A stretch of DNA of 64,000 nucleotides from Streptomyces koelreuteriae (GTDB taxonomy: Bacteria > Actinomycetota > Actinomycetes > Streptomycetales > Streptomycetaceae): the NCBI RefSeq assembly GCF_018604545.1, contig NZ_CP075896.1, positions 5,828,001 through 5,892,000 on the forward strand, in the 5' to 3' direction. This document shows positions 32,315 through 41,007 of the stretch, piece after piece; the first letter of the stretch is position 1, and the number at the start of each line of letters is the position of its first letter. The notes under the pieces were generated by a model, which saw only the letters and a program-made list of their open reading frames with translations, was not told the origin of the DNA and made no database searches. The position numbers and the translations under genes are program-made.

Positions 32315-33712
32315 CTACGGACCCACCGTCCCCCGGATCACCCCCAGCTCCACCAGATCCTGCGGCCGGATGCGGAGCTGGTCCGCCGTCGGCTCCACCT
32401 CGCGCGGCGGACGCTTGAGAATGGCCGCCGCGAGCTCCGGGGCGATCACCGAGAAGTAACTGTCCGCCGTGGCCCAGGTGTTGCCCGGCGCGGCCAGGGC
32501 CAGCGCGCCACCGGAGCCGCCCTCGCCGATCACCAGCGACGTCACCGGCGTACGGGCACCCGCCACCGCCACGAACAGATCGGCGATCGCCGCACCCGCG
32601 CCCTCCCGCTCCGCCTCCGCGTCGTTGGCGGCGCCCGGGGTGTCGACGAGGGTCAGCACCGGGATGCCGAGCCGGTCCGCGAGCCGGATCAGCCGGGCGG
32701 CGGTGCGATAACCGGCCGGGCGGGTCGCGGTCCCGGTCTGCGCCGCGTACGCGACCGTACGGCCCCGATGTTCACCGAACCCGCACAGCATGCCGTCCGG
32801 GTCGGTGCCGCCGCAGCGGTCGCCGCTGATCGCGACCCGATGGGTGAAGTAGGCGTCCAGATAGGCGGCGGCGCGCGGCCGCCGGGGCGAGCGGGCACGC
32901 CGTACGGCGTCCCAGCCGGTGCCGGGCAGGCCCCCGCTGCCCCCGAGCGGTTCCGGTGGCGGGGCGGGCGTGCCGGACGGGGACGTCAGCAGCGGCAGCC
33001 ACCGCCCCAGCGCCTCGCGCAGCTCCTCCGGCCGTACGACCGCGTCCACCGCCCCCGCCGCGAGCTGCGCCTCGGCCGTGTACGCCGCCGGGTCCGCGTC
33101 CGCCGGCCGCACCCGGGAGCCGGCGAAGCCGACCTGCGCCCCGGGCAGCGCGAGGACCACGTCCGCGCCCGCGCCGAGGGTGGCCCAGCCGCCCCCGGTC
33201 GTCGGGTCGCGCACCACGGCGACCTGCGCCAGTCCGGCCTCCCGGGTGAGCGCCGACTGCCGGGCCACCCGCTGGAGCTGGGTCAGCGCGAGCATGCCCT
33301 CCTGCATCCGGCTGCCGCCGGTGGCGACCAGCGGCACCACCGGGAGACGGTGTTCACGGGCGTACGTGTACGCCGCCTCCAGCAGGTCGCCGGTGCGCTG
33401 TCCCAGGGAGCCGCCGAGGAAGCCGAACTCGAACGCGATCAGCACGGCCCGGGCACCGCCGATCCGGGCGGTGCCGCAGACCACGGACTCCTGCTCGCCC
33501 GTGCGTTCGGCGGCACGGGCGAGGGAGGCGTCGTAGCCCGGCCAGGCGAGCGGGCCGTCCGGCCTGGGGTTCCTTATGGACAGGGGGAGTTCGGCGAAGG
33601 TGGAGTCGTCGGTGACGAGGGTGACGATCTCGCGAGCCGAATGGCGGCCGGTCGCCTGGTCACTCAGCGGCCGGTCACTCATCGGCTGGTCACTTATCGG
33701 CCGGTCACTCAT
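32315..33712 (-). CDS. Acyl-CoA carboxylase carboxyltransferase (fused AccD/AccA type)
   Basis: A 465-residue carboxyltransferase with both half-domains. The N-terminal half is beta-like (FEFGFLGGSLGQRTGDLLEA, ATGGSRMQEGMLALTQLQRV) and the C-terminal half alpha-like, with the oxyanion-hole segments LVDTPGAANDAEAE and GEGGSGGALALAAP. The enzyme moves carboxyl from biotin to acyl-CoA, forming malonyl-CoA or a relative. It overlaps matB by eight bases, so it belongs to the malonate cluster. The N-terminus is a 15-base tandem repeat (see separate entry), so the start may be 33712 or the third unit's ATG at 33682. Confidence 0.88.
   Translation of the reverse strand: MSDRPISDQPMSDRPLSDQATGRHSAREIVTLVTDDSTFAELPLSIRNPRPDGPLAWPGYDASLARAAERTGEQESVVCGTARIGGARAVLIAFEFGFLGGSLGQRTGDLLEAAYTYAREHRLPVVPLVATGGSRMQEGMLALTQLQRVARQSALTREAGLAQVAVVRDPTTGGGWATLGAGADVVLALPGAQVGFAGSRVRPADADPAAYTAEAQLAAGAVDAVVRPEELREALGRWLPLLTSPSGTPAPPPEPLGGSGGLPGTGWDAVRRARSPRRPRAAAYLDAYFTHRVAISGDRCGGTDPDGMLCGFGEHRGRTVAYAAQTGTATRPAGYRTAARLIRLADRLGIPVLTLVDTPGAANDAEAEREGAGAAIADLFVAVAGARTPVTSLVIGEGGSGGALALAAPGNTWATADSYFSVIAPELAAAILKRPPREVEPTADQLRIRPQDLVELGVIRGTVGP
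33653..33712 (-). repeat. 15-bp tandem repeat at a start codon
   Basis: Four 15-base units (ATGAGTGACCGGCCG, ATAAGTGACCAGCCG, ATGAGTGACCGGCCG, CTGAGTGACCAGGCG) encode [M/I/L]SD[R/Q]P or SDQA. Units 1 and 3 each carry an ATG, so the array creates two possible starts in frame. Confidence 0.9.
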
Positions 33713-35171
33713 GGGTCAGCGCCCGCTTCATGATCTTCCCCATGTCGTTGCGGGGCAGCGCGTTCAGATGGTGCACGACCCGGGGGCGCTTGTGCGGTGC
33801 GAGGCGCTGGGCCACATGGTCGGCCAACTCGGCCAGGGCGGGCGGCGACTGGGGATCGGCGGGCACGATCCACGCCACGATCCGCTCGCCCAGGTCGGGG
33901 TCCGGCTCCCCGGTCACCGCCGCCTCCCGCACCCCGGGGTGTTCGAGGAGCGCGTTCTCGATCTCACCGGCCCCGATCTTGTAACCGCCGCTCTTGATCA
34001 GGTCGGTGGCCTTGCGGCCGACGATCCGCACATAGCCGTCGGGGTCGCGCACCGCCATGTCGCCCGTGCGGAACCATCCGTCGGAGGTGAAGGCGGCGGC
34101 GGTGGCGTCGGGCCGGTTGAGGTACTCGGTGAACAGGTTCGGGCCGCGCACCTGGATCTCGCCGACGGTCTCCCCGTCGTACGCGCCGACCTCCGAGCCG
34201 TCCTCCTCGACCAGCCGCAGCTCCACGCCCGGCAGCGGCACCCCGACCGTGCCCGGGCGGGCCTCGCCGTCGGCGCGGACGCTGGTGTTCATCAGCGTCT
34301 CCGTCATGCCGTAGCGCTCGATCACCCGCCGTCCCGTCGCCGTCGCGATCCGACCGTGGTCGTGCACGGGCAGCGCGGCCGAACCGGAGACCAGCAGCCG
34401 CGCCCCCGTCAGGGCCTTCACCAGATCCGGGTCACTCGTCACCGCCTCCGCGATCCGGTGGTACATCGTCGGCACGCCGAACAGCATCGTCGCCCCGCCG
34501 GCCAGCTCGCGGGCCACGCCCTGGGTGCTGAACCGGCCCAGGTGCCGGACCGACCCGCCGCGCCGCAGCGGGCCGAGCGTGCCCAGGACCAGGCCGTGGA
34601 CGTGGAACAGCGGCAGTCCGTGGACGAGGACGTCGTCCCCGCTCCACTGCCAGGCGTCGGCCAGCGCGTCCAGGGTCGAGGAGATCGCCCGGCGTGGGAT
34701 GACGGCGCCCTTGGGCGGGCCGGTGGTGCCGGAGGTGTAGACGATCAGGGCCGGGGCGGTGTCATCGGCGTGCTTCTCGACGGCAGCGGGGGCGGGGCCG
34801 GTGCCGTGTAGGTCGATGTCTACGTCCACGTCGAGGCGGGGCAGGTCCCGTACCGGGGAGGGGAGTTGGTCCTCCGGGGCCGTGAGCACCAGGTCGGGGG
34901 CGCTGTCGGACAGGATGTGGCCGAGTTCCTTCTCGCCCGACTTGGGGTTGAGCGGTACGGCGGGGATGCCGGCCAGCAGGGCGGCGACGACCGCGACGGC
35001 GGTCTCCATCGTGGGCGTCGCCCAGACGGCGACCCGCCTGGCCTCGCCGATACGACCGGTGAGGGCGCCGGCCGCGGCGGCGAGTTCTCCGTACGTCAGT
35101 GAGCGCTCGCCGAACCTCAGGGCGGGCCGGTCGGCCGGGGCTTCGGTCAGGGCCGGGAAGAGAGGGGGCAC
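33705..35171 (-). CDS. matB: Malonyl/methylmalonyl-CoA synthetase MatB
   Basis: A 488-residue acyl-CoA synthetase nearly collinear with the structurally studied S. coelicolor MatB, which uses ATP to join malonate or methylmalonate to CoA. P-loop YTSGTTGPPKGAV, RRVIERYGMTETLMNTS, hinge TGDMAVRDPDGYVRIVGR and catalytic Lys479 in PRNDMGKIMKRAL are all present. GTG start with AAGGAG eight bases upstream. It lies between the MatC-like carrier and the carboxyltransferase gene, all on the same strand, so imported malonate can be activated at once. Likely controlled by the divergent GntR regulator. Confidence 0.95.
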   Translation of the reverse strand: MPPLFPALTEAPADRPALRFGERSLTYGELAAAAGALTGRIGEARRVAVWATPTMETAVAVVAALLAGIPAVPLNPKSGEKELGHILSDSAPDLVLTAPEDQLPSPVRDLPRLDVDVDIDLHGTGPAPAAVEKHADDTAPALIVYTSGTTGPPKGAVIPRRAISSTLDALADAWQWSGDDVLVHGLPLFHVHGLVLGTLGPLRRGGSVRHLGRFSTQGVARELAGGATMLFGVPTMYHRIAEAVTSDPDLVKALTGARLLVSGSAALPVHDHGRIATATGRRVIERYGMTETLMNTSVRADGEARPGTVGVPLPGVELRLVEEDGSEVGAYDGETVGEIQVRGPNLFTEYLNRPDATAAAFTSDGWFRTGDMAVRDPDGYVRIVGRKATDLIKSGGYKIGAGEIENALLEHPGVREAAVTGEPDPDLGERIVAWIVPADPQSPPALAELADHVAQRLAPHKRPRVVHHLNALPRNDMGKIMKRALTHE

Positions 35172-35192
35172 GCGTCCGTCTCCTTAGTTTTC

Positions 35193-35228
35193 TTGCCTGT
35201 GTTGCCTGTGTTGCCTGTGTTGCCTGTC
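35193..35228. repeat. 9-bp tandem repeat, four copies
   Basis: TTGCCTGTG occurs three times in a row and is followed by TTGCCTGTC. It occupies the 82-base gap between the carrier gene and matB, just upstream of the matB ribosome-binding site. Confidence 0.9.
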
Positions 35229-35253
35229 TGTCCGTTCTTGGGGCATCGGCCGG

Positions 35254-36525
35254 TCATCCCCAGCCGGGGACCACCATCACCAGCCATGCCGCCGCCGGTA
35301 CGACCGCCACCACAACTCCTCCGTACACCATCAGCTGCCGGAAGAAACGCTCACGGTCGACGTCCGGCGCGGCGGCCAGGACCAGGGCGCCGTTCGTGGA
35401 GAACGGGCTCACGTCCACGACGGTCGCCGATACGGCGAGGGCGGCGACCATGCCGATGGCCCCGATCTCGCCTTGTTGCAGGAAGGGGACGGCCAGGGGG
35501 ATCAGGGCGCCCATGATTCCCACGGAGGAGGCGAAGGCGGAGACCAGGGCGCCGATGTAGCAGAGCAGGAGGGCGGCGAGGAGGGGGATGCCGATGCCGC
35601 CGACTCCCTCGCCGGCCCAGGTGATGGTGCCCATCTCTTCGAGGACGCCTACGTAGGTGAGTACGCCGCAGATGAGGAGGACGGTGGGCCAGGCGATTTG
35701 GGTGGTGGCCTTGCGGCTGTCCTCCGGCCAGGCGGTGCTCAGGATGACGGCGAGGGTGATGGCGGTGAGGCCTGCGTCCAGGTCGAAGACCAGGACGGCT
35801 ATGACCAGGGCGAGGAGGGAGGTGAGGGTGGCTATGCGGGGTGGGGTGAGGGTGGTTTCTTCCGGGCTCAGGGTGGGGGTGTCTGGGGCGGGACTGCCGC
35901 CGTCGTCCACCGCGCCCTGCGCCCACAGCTTCAGTCCTCCGCACACCACGAACACCACCCCGGCGATGACCACATTCGCCGCCAGCGACGCCAGGAAGAG
36001 GACCAGTTCGTTGCCCGGGAGGTTTTCGCGGGCCACCAGGCCGTTGACGATCGAGCCGTAGATGCTGATCGGGGAGAAGCCGCCGGCCTGGGCGCCGTGG
36101 ACGACCATCGCGCCCATCAGGAGCGGGCTGATGCCGTAGCGCGTGGCGAAGCTCAGGGCGATCGGGGCGACGATCGCGACCGCGGCGGGGCTGACCGCGC
36201 CGATCGCCGTGAGCGCGCCGGTCAGCGCGAACATCACCCAGGGGATGAGCGCCACCCGCCCCCGCACGAGCCGTACCGCGGCGTGCACCAGCCAGTCGGT
36301 GGTGCCGTTGGCGCGGGCGATCGCGAAGAGGTACGTGACGCCGACCAGGACGACGAACAGGTCACCGGGGAACCCGGCGAAGATGCCGTCCGCGTCGAGG
36401 TCGGCGACGAGCCCGCCGACCCCGAAGGCCGCGGCGAAGGCGAGCGCGCCCATGTTGACGGAACGGGTGGTGGCGATGACGAACACCACGACGAGGACGA
36501 GGATCGAGATGAGTTCGGGGGACAT
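35254..36525 (-). CDS. MatC-like dicarboxylate (malonate) carrier
   Basis: A 423-residue polytopic membrane protein with about twelve helices, of the SLC13/MatC-type dicarboxylate carrier group. Characteristic segments are the N-terminal helix pair VVVFVIATTRSVNMGALAFA, TGALTAIGAVSPAAVAIVAP and a repeat-like SAFASSVGIMGALIPLAVPF. ATG start with GGGAG five bases upstream. Location upstream of matB in one transcription unit predicts malonate uptake. A GntR gene diverges from it across 192 bases with two operator-like palindromes. Confidence 0.85.
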   Translation of the reverse strand: MSPELISILVLVVVFVIATTRSVNMGALAFAAAFGVGGLVADLDADGIFAGFPGDLFVVLVGVTYLFAIARANGTTDWLVHAAVRLVRGRVALIPWVMFALTGALTAIGAVSPAAVAIVAPIALSFATRYGISPLLMGAMVVHGAQAGGFSPISIYGSIVNGLVARENLPGNELVLFLASLAANVVIAGVVFVVCGGLKLWAQGAVDDGGSPAPDTPTLSPEETTLTPPRIATLTSLLALVIAVLVFDLDAGLTAITLAVILSTAWPEDSRKATTQIAWPTVLLICGVLTYVGVLEEMGTITWAGEGVGGIGIPLLAALLLCYIGALVSAFASSVGIMGALIPLAVPFLQQGEIGAIGMVAALAVSATVVDVSPFSTNGALVLAAAPDVDRERFFRQLMVYGGVVVAVVPAAAWLVMVVPGWG

Positions 36526-36578
36526 ACGGGCTCCCGTCGTTGGGCCCCGGAGCGGTTGGGAGTACCTGAGAATGGACG

Positions 36579-36669
36579 AGTGGCTCAGCCACTTGTGCCG
36601 CGTTGGCTGAAAGCGTGGGTGCGGCCCGGGCGCCCGTCAAGGGGTCGCGCGACAATTGGTTCAGCCACT
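36579..36669. promoter_or_regulatory. Operator-like palindromes between matC-like and gntR genes
   Basis: AGTGGCT-C-AGCCACT (36579-36593) is a perfect 7+1+7 palindrome. A related sequence, ATTGGTTCAGCCACT, lies at 36655-36669, sharing the right half exactly. One site lies near each divergent gene, as expected for autoregulation plus control of the mat operon. Confidence 0.6.
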
Positions 36670-36717
36670 CGGCCACCGGGCAGGCCGGTGCTACGCTCCC
36701 GGCGAGAGGGGGACTCC

Positions 36718-37425
36718 GTGACCGACGCCCTGCGCCCCATGACGAAACAGCGCCTCTACGAACAGGTGCTGGAGCGGCTGCGCCAGTACGTCGCCGAGGG
36801 CGGGCTGCGCGCCGGCGACCGGCTGCCGCCCGAGCGTGATCTCGCGCAGCGGCTCGGGGTCAGCCGGGCCTCGGTGAAGCAGGCGATCGTGGTGCTGGAG
36901 GTCCAGGGCCTGGTGGAGGCCCGGCACGGGGGCGGTACGTACCTCGTGCGGGACAGTCTCGACACCGAGCCCGTCGAGCGGATGGTCGAGCGCCGCAAGC
37001 GCCTCCCGGATGTCCTGGAGGCCCGGGAGGCGCTGGAGACGAAGCTCGCCGAACTGGCCGCCGAGCGGCGCACGGACGACGACCTCGCGGCGATGCGCTC
37101 GGCGCTCGCGCACATGGCGGAGGAGATCGAGGCGGACGGTCACGGCGTGGAGGGCGACCGCCTGTTCCACGCGGCCGTGACGGCGGCGGCCCACAGCGCC
37201 CTGCTCGCCGAGTTCATGCGCTCCATCGCCGAGCAGATCGCCGAGAGCCGCACCGAGTCGCTCCGTCAGCCCGGCCGCCCCTCCCGCTCCCTCTCCCAGC
37301 ACCAGGCCATCCTCGACGCGATCGCCGACGGGGAACCCCGCCGGGCGGCCACGGCCATGCGCCGCCATGTCCGCACGGTGGCGAAGGTGCGGCTGCTGGA
37401 CTGGGAGCCGGGGGAAGAGGAGTAA
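36718..37425 (+). CDS. FadR-type GntR regulator
   Basis: A 235-residue repressor with an N-terminal winged helix (LPPERDLAQRLGVSRASVKQ, GLVEARHGGGTYLV) and a C-terminal FCD ligand domain (LEAREALETKLAELAAERRT, LFHAAVTAAAHSALLAEF). FCD-domain regulators bind carboxylate metabolites. Divergence from the MatC-like/matB/carboxyltransferase operon and the intervening palindromes argue that it senses malonate or an acyl-CoA and represses that operon. GTG start at 36718 with GAGAGGGGG upstream; an in-frame ATG at 36739 is possible. It converges on the MerR-PP2C gene with a ten-base gap. Confidence 0.88.
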   Translation: MTDALRPMTKQRLYEQVLERLRQYVAEGGLRAGDRLPPERDLAQRLGVSRASVKQAIVVLEVQGLVEARHGGGTYLVRDSLDTEPVERMVERRKRLPDVLEAREALETKLAELAAERRTDDDLAAMRSALAHMAEEIEADGHGVEGDRLFHAAVTAAAHSALLAEFMRSIAEQIAESRTESLRQPGRPSRSLSQHQAILDAIADGEPRRAATAMRRHVRTVAKVRLLDWEPGEEE

Positions 37426-37435
37426 CAGCCCGGGG

Positions 37436-38521
37436 TCAGGCGGCTGCCCGCTCCACCACGTCCGCCACCACACAGCTCACGTTGTCCGGGCCGCCGGACT
37501 GGTTCGCCGCATCGACCAGCGCCCTGACCGTCTCGTCCGGGCCGGTCCGCGCGGTGAGGAGCCCGAGGACGCGGTCCTCGGGGACGACACTCGACAGGCC
37601 GTCGGAGCACAGCAGATAGCGGTCGCCCGGCTGGGCGTCGTGCAGCCGGAGGTCCGGGACCACCGTCGCCCCGTCGCCCGTCAGCGCCTTCAGAAGGAAG
37701 GCGCGCTGCGGATGGGAGACGGCCTCCTCGGCCGTCAGACGTCCCTCGTCGATCATCGACTGGACGACGGTGTGGTCGTGGGTGATGAGGAACAGCTCCC
37801 CGTCGCGCAGCAGATAGGCGCGGGAGTCGCCGATGTGCACCAGGGCCAGCCGTGAGCCCGTCCACAGCAGGGCGGTCAGGGTCGTGCCGATGTCGTCGGC
37901 GCCGTCGGCCACGTCCTGGACGGCCTGGGCCGCGCCCCGTACCGCGTCCTCCAGGAGGTTGAGGACTCCGCCGGCCGGGACCTCGTCCGTGTCCAGGAAG
38001 CGCAGGGCCTCCACGGCGGCGCTGCTCGCGGGCGCGCCCGCCGGTCCGAAGCCGTCGGCGACGGCGAGCAGCCGGGTGCCCGCGTAGGCGGTGTCCTGGT
38101 TGGCGGGGCGGACGCGTCCGGTGTCCGAGTGGGCGGAGTAACGCAGTTCCAGCATGGTGGTGTCCTCTCCTGGCTCTCGCGAGTCCGTCGTCAGGTGATC
38201 GACCAGGAACGCGGCGAGGTCCCGCCGCACCGCCGTCTGCGCCTCGACCCGCGCCCAGTAGGCGCGGATCTCGCGGGCGGCGGCCGTCGAGTCGTGCGCG
38301 CACAGCCGGGCCACCCGGCGGATCTCCGCCAGCGGCATGCCCAGCCGCCGCAGCCACGCCACCAGCCGGGCCTGCTCCAGCTGGTCCACCGCGTAGTACC
38401 GGTATCCCGAGTCCGGGTCGACCCGGGCGGGCCGCAGCAGGTCCAGCTCGTCGTACAGGCGCAGTGCCTTCGGCGAGAGCCGGCAGGCCTTCGCGAACGC
38501 GCCGATCGTCAGCATGTCCAT
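37436..38521 (-). CDS. MerR regulator fused to PP2C phosphatase
   Basis: A 361-residue fusion. Residues 1-110 are a MerR domain (LTIGAFAKACRLSPKALRLY, DPDSGYRYYAVDQLEQARLV); residues ~123-358 are a PP2C-family serine/threonine phosphatase with metal-binding VRPANQDTAYA, LLAVADGFG, DIGTTLTALLW and GGPDNVSCVV. The phosphatase begins at the internal Met of MLELRYSAHSDTGRVRPANQ. A MerR-type promoter with a 19-base spacer lies upstream, implying autoregulation. Phosphorylation control of a DNA-binding module, or a DNA-binding phosphatase, is suggested. The substrate kinase is not in the window. Confidence 0.88.
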   Translation of the reverse strand: MDMLTIGAFAKACRLSPKALRLYDELDLLRPARVDPDSGYRYYAVDQLEQARLVAWLRRLGMPLAEIRRVARLCAHDSTAAAREIRAYWARVEAQTAVRRDLAAFLVDHLTTDSREPGEDTTMLELRYSAHSDTGRVRPANQDTAYAGTRLLAVADGFGPAGAPASSAAVEALRFLDTDEVPAGGVLNLLEDAVRGAAQAVQDVADGADDIGTTLTALLWTGSRLALVHIGDSRAYLLRDGELFLITHDHTVVQSMIDEGRLTAEEAVSHPQRAFLLKALTGDGATVVPDLRLHDAQPGDRYLLCSDGLSSVVPEDRVLGLLTARTGPDETVRALVDAANQSGGPDNVSCVVADVVERAAA

Positions 38522-38583
38522 GTGTGCCCCCCGCCTTCCGCGCGCCCGTCAGGGCGCTCGTCGCGCTCCTCGTTCCGCCACCG

Positions 38584-38614
38584 ATGCTGGGGCTTCACCA
38601 AAGGTGAAGGTCAA
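38584..38614 (-). promoter_or_regulatory. MerR-type promoter with palindromic operator
   Basis: On the reverse strand TTGACC (38609-38614), a 19-base spacer and CAGCAT (38584-38589) form a promoter with the long spacer typical of MerR targets. The perfect palindrome CTTCACC-TTT-GGTGAAG (38593-38609) lies within the spacer. Confidence 0.65.
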
Positions 38615-38688
38615 ACAGTGTGTCGAGGTTCCGTCGGCCCTTGTTAGCCTGCTCCGGAATCGATCGTTTGCCCGAGAATGGAGTCGCC

Positions 38689-39573
38689 GTGGCCGGGACC
38701 CCGCGCATCGCGCTCGTCACCTACGACCCCGCCGGCGAGGTGAGCAAGGACCAGGACCTGCCCGTGCTGGCGGACGCGCTGCGGGAGGCCGGGGCCGAGA
38801 CCACCGTCGTCTTCTGGGACGACCCCGACGTCGACTGGGCCGGGTTCGACCTCGTCGTCATACGGTCCACCTGGGACTACAGCTGGCGGGCCGAGGAGTT
38901 CACGGCGTGGGCCGAGCGGTGCGCGAAGGCGACGCGGCTCGCCAACCCGGTGGACATCGTGCGGTGGAACGCCGACAAGCGGTACCTGGGCCTGCTCGCG
39001 GAGGCCGGGGTGCCGGCCGTCCCCACCCGCTACTTCGCGCCCGGCGACCCCGTCGACCTGCCCGACGACCACGAGTACGTCGTGAAGCCCACCTCCGGCG
39101 CCGGTGCCCGCTACGCCGCCCGTTACCCGGCCGGGGAGCGGGACGCCGCCCTGCGCCAGGTCGAGCGGATGCACGCCGAGGGCTTCACCGTCATGCTCCA
39201 GCCCTATCTGACCAGCATCGACACCCACGGCGAGCGGGCCCTGCAGTTCTACGGCGGACGTCTGCTGCACGCCAGCCGCAAGGGCGCCGTCCTCGCGCCG
39301 GACACCCCGTACGACGCCGACAAGATCGCCCACCCCGACCTCCGGCCCTGGGAGCCGACCCCCGCCGAAGTGGCCGTCGCCGAGCGGGCCCTGGCCGCCG
39401 TGCCCCTGTCCGGCGATCAGGAGCTGCTGTACGCGCGCGTGGACCTCGTCACCGGGCCGGACGGGGAGCCGTGCGTGATGGAGCTGGAGCTGATCGAGCC
39501 GAATCTGTTCCTGTGGCTGCACCCGGAGTCGGTGCCGAGGGTGGTCGAGGCGGTTCTCGCCGCCGCCGGCTGA
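38689..39573 (+). CDS. ATP-grasp (RimK-like) ligase
   Basis: A 294-residue ATP-grasp protein. After an N-terminal Rossmann-like part (IALVTYDPAGEVSKDQDLPV, VVIRSTWDYSWRAEEFTAWA) comes the ATP-binding region (EYVVKPTSGAGARYAARYPA, VMLQPYLTSIDTHGERALQF) and metal-binding end (VMELELIEPNLFLW). Homologues (RimK/glutathione synthetase-like) join amino acids or peptides to carboxylates. The substrate is unknown. The GTG at 38689 has GGAG five bases upstream; the longer frame from 38620 overlaps the MerR promoter. Confidence 0.82.
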   Translation: MAGTPRIALVTYDPAGEVSKDQDLPVLADALREAGAETTVVFWDDPDVDWAGFDLVVIRSTWDYSWRAEEFTAWAERCAKATRLANPVDIVRWNADKRYLGLLAEAGVPAVPTRYFAPGDPVDLPDDHEYVVKPTSGAGARYAARYPAGERDAALRQVERMHAEGFTVMLQPYLTSIDTHGERALQFYGGRLLHASRKGAVLAPDTPYDADKIAHPDLRPWEPTPAEVAVAERALAAVPLSGDQELLYARVDLVTGPDGEPCVMELELIEPNLFLWLHPESVPRVVEAVLAAAG

Positions 39574-39630
39574 TCACGACGCGTGGGGCATACGTCCCTC
39601 GGTGAGGCTTTTGGTGTACCTTGTAGGGCC

Positions 39631-41007
39631 ATGCCCTCCGAGCGACGGTCCTGGGCACCGCTGCTGGCGGTGTGCGCCGGGTACTTCATGGTGATCCTGG
39701 ACGTGACGGTCATCAACGTCGCCGTGCCGGTGATCGGGCGGGAGCTGTCGGCCTCGCTCACCGGTATCCAGTGGATCACCGACGGATACACCCTGGTCTT
39801 CGCCGGGTTCCTGCTGACCGGCGGAGCCCTCGGGGACCGGCTGGGCAACCGGCGGGTGTTCTGCACGGGCGTCGCGGTGTTCACCGTGTCCTCGGCCGCC
39901 TGCGCGCTGGCGCCGAGCGCCCCGTTCCTGGTGGTGGCCCGGCTGGTGGAGGGGCTCGGGGCGGCGCTTATCGTGCCCGGGTCCCTGGCGCTGCTCCAGC
40001 AGGCCTATCCGGAGAAGGCCGTCCGCGCGCGGGCCTTCGGGCTGTGGGGCTCGATGGCGGGCATCGCCGCCTCCGCCGGGCCGCTCCTGGGCGGGCTGCT
40101 CGTCTCCACGGTCGGCTGGCGCTGGGTGTTCCTCATCAACCTGCCGGTCGGCGCGGCCTGTCTGGCGCTGACGCTGAAGCACGTCGGCCGCTCGCCCCGG
40201 CGCGCCGACCGGCCCCTGGACTGGCCGGCCCAGGTCGCGGTCGTCGCGGCGGTGGCCCTGCTGACGGCGGCGCTCAACGAGGCCGGGCGGCGCGGCTGGT
40301 CCGACCCGGCCGTGCTCGCCGGTCTCGGCCTGGCCGTACTGGCCGCCGCGGCCTTCGCGCTCCGCGAGCGACTGGCCCGCTCCCCGGTGCTGCCGCTGGG
40401 CCTGCTGCGCTCGCGCGCCATGAGCGGCGGGGCCGTCATCGGCCTGCTGTTCAACTTCGGCTTCTACGGCATGGTGTTCACCGCCAGCCTGGAGTTTCAG
40501 CACCAGCGCGGCTACAGCGCCCTCGGCACCGGGCTCGCGCTGTTCCCGGCGGTGGCGATGACCATGTTCGCCTCCGTCCTGTCGGGCCGGCTGTCCCGCC
40601 GTACCGGCGACCGCCCGCTGGTGGTCTCGGGCATGCTCCTGGCCGCACTCGGGCTGGCCGGCTGGGCCGCGGCGGGCGCCAACCCCGCCTACGGGCTGCT
40701 GGTGCTGCCGATGATGGCCGCCGGGTTCGGTACGTCCTTCGCCCTCACCGGCTCGACCGCCACCGTGATGGGCGCCGCCCCCGAGGCCTACTCGGGGGCC
40801 GCCTCCGCCCTGTTCAACACCACCCGCCAGATCGGCAGCGCCACCGGCGTGGCACTCGGCGGCTCCCTGCTCGCCTCGGCCGGCGACTACGGCACCGGGA
40901 TCCGCACCAGCATGTTCATCGGCGCGCTCGCCTATATGACCGCAGCGGTCCTCGCCTGGCGGTGCGTGCCCGCGAAGAGCGCGGCCCCGGAGCCCTCTCA
41001 GTCCTGA
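39631..41007 (+). CDS. MFS multidrug exporter, DHA2 (EmrB/QacA) type
   Basis: A 458-residue exporter with fourteen predicted helices. Helix 1 VCAGYFMVILDVTVINVAVP with the conserved acidic Asp, GALGDRLGNRRVFCTGVAVF (motif A) and GLGAALIVPGSLALLQQAYP (motif C) mark the DHA2 family. Such pumps export drugs or natural products by proton antiport. ATG at 39631 with only a weak ribosome-binding site. Its 3' end overlaps the convergent unknown gene by ten bases. No regulator is adjacent. Confidence 0.9.
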   Translation: MPSERRSWAPLLAVCAGYFMVILDVTVINVAVPVIGRELSASLTGIQWITDGYTLVFAGFLLTGGALGDRLGNRRVFCTGVAVFTVSSAACALAPSAPFLVVARLVEGLGAALIVPGSLALLQQAYPEKAVRARAFGLWGSMAGIAASAGPLLGGLLVSTVGWRWVFLINLPVGAACLALTLKHVGRSPRRADRPLDWPAQVAVVAAVALLTAALNEAGRRGWSDPAVLAGLGLAVLAAAAFALRERLARSPVLPLGLLRSRAMSGGAVIGLLFNFGFYGMVFTASLEFQHQRGYSALGTGLALFPAVAMTMFASVLSGRLSRRTGDRPLVVSGMLLAALGLAGWAAAGANPAYGLLVLPMMAAGFGTSFALTGSTATVMGAAPEAYSGAASALFNTTRQIGSATGVALGGSLLASAGDYGTGIRTSMFIGALAYMTAAVLAWRCVPAKSAAPEPSQS

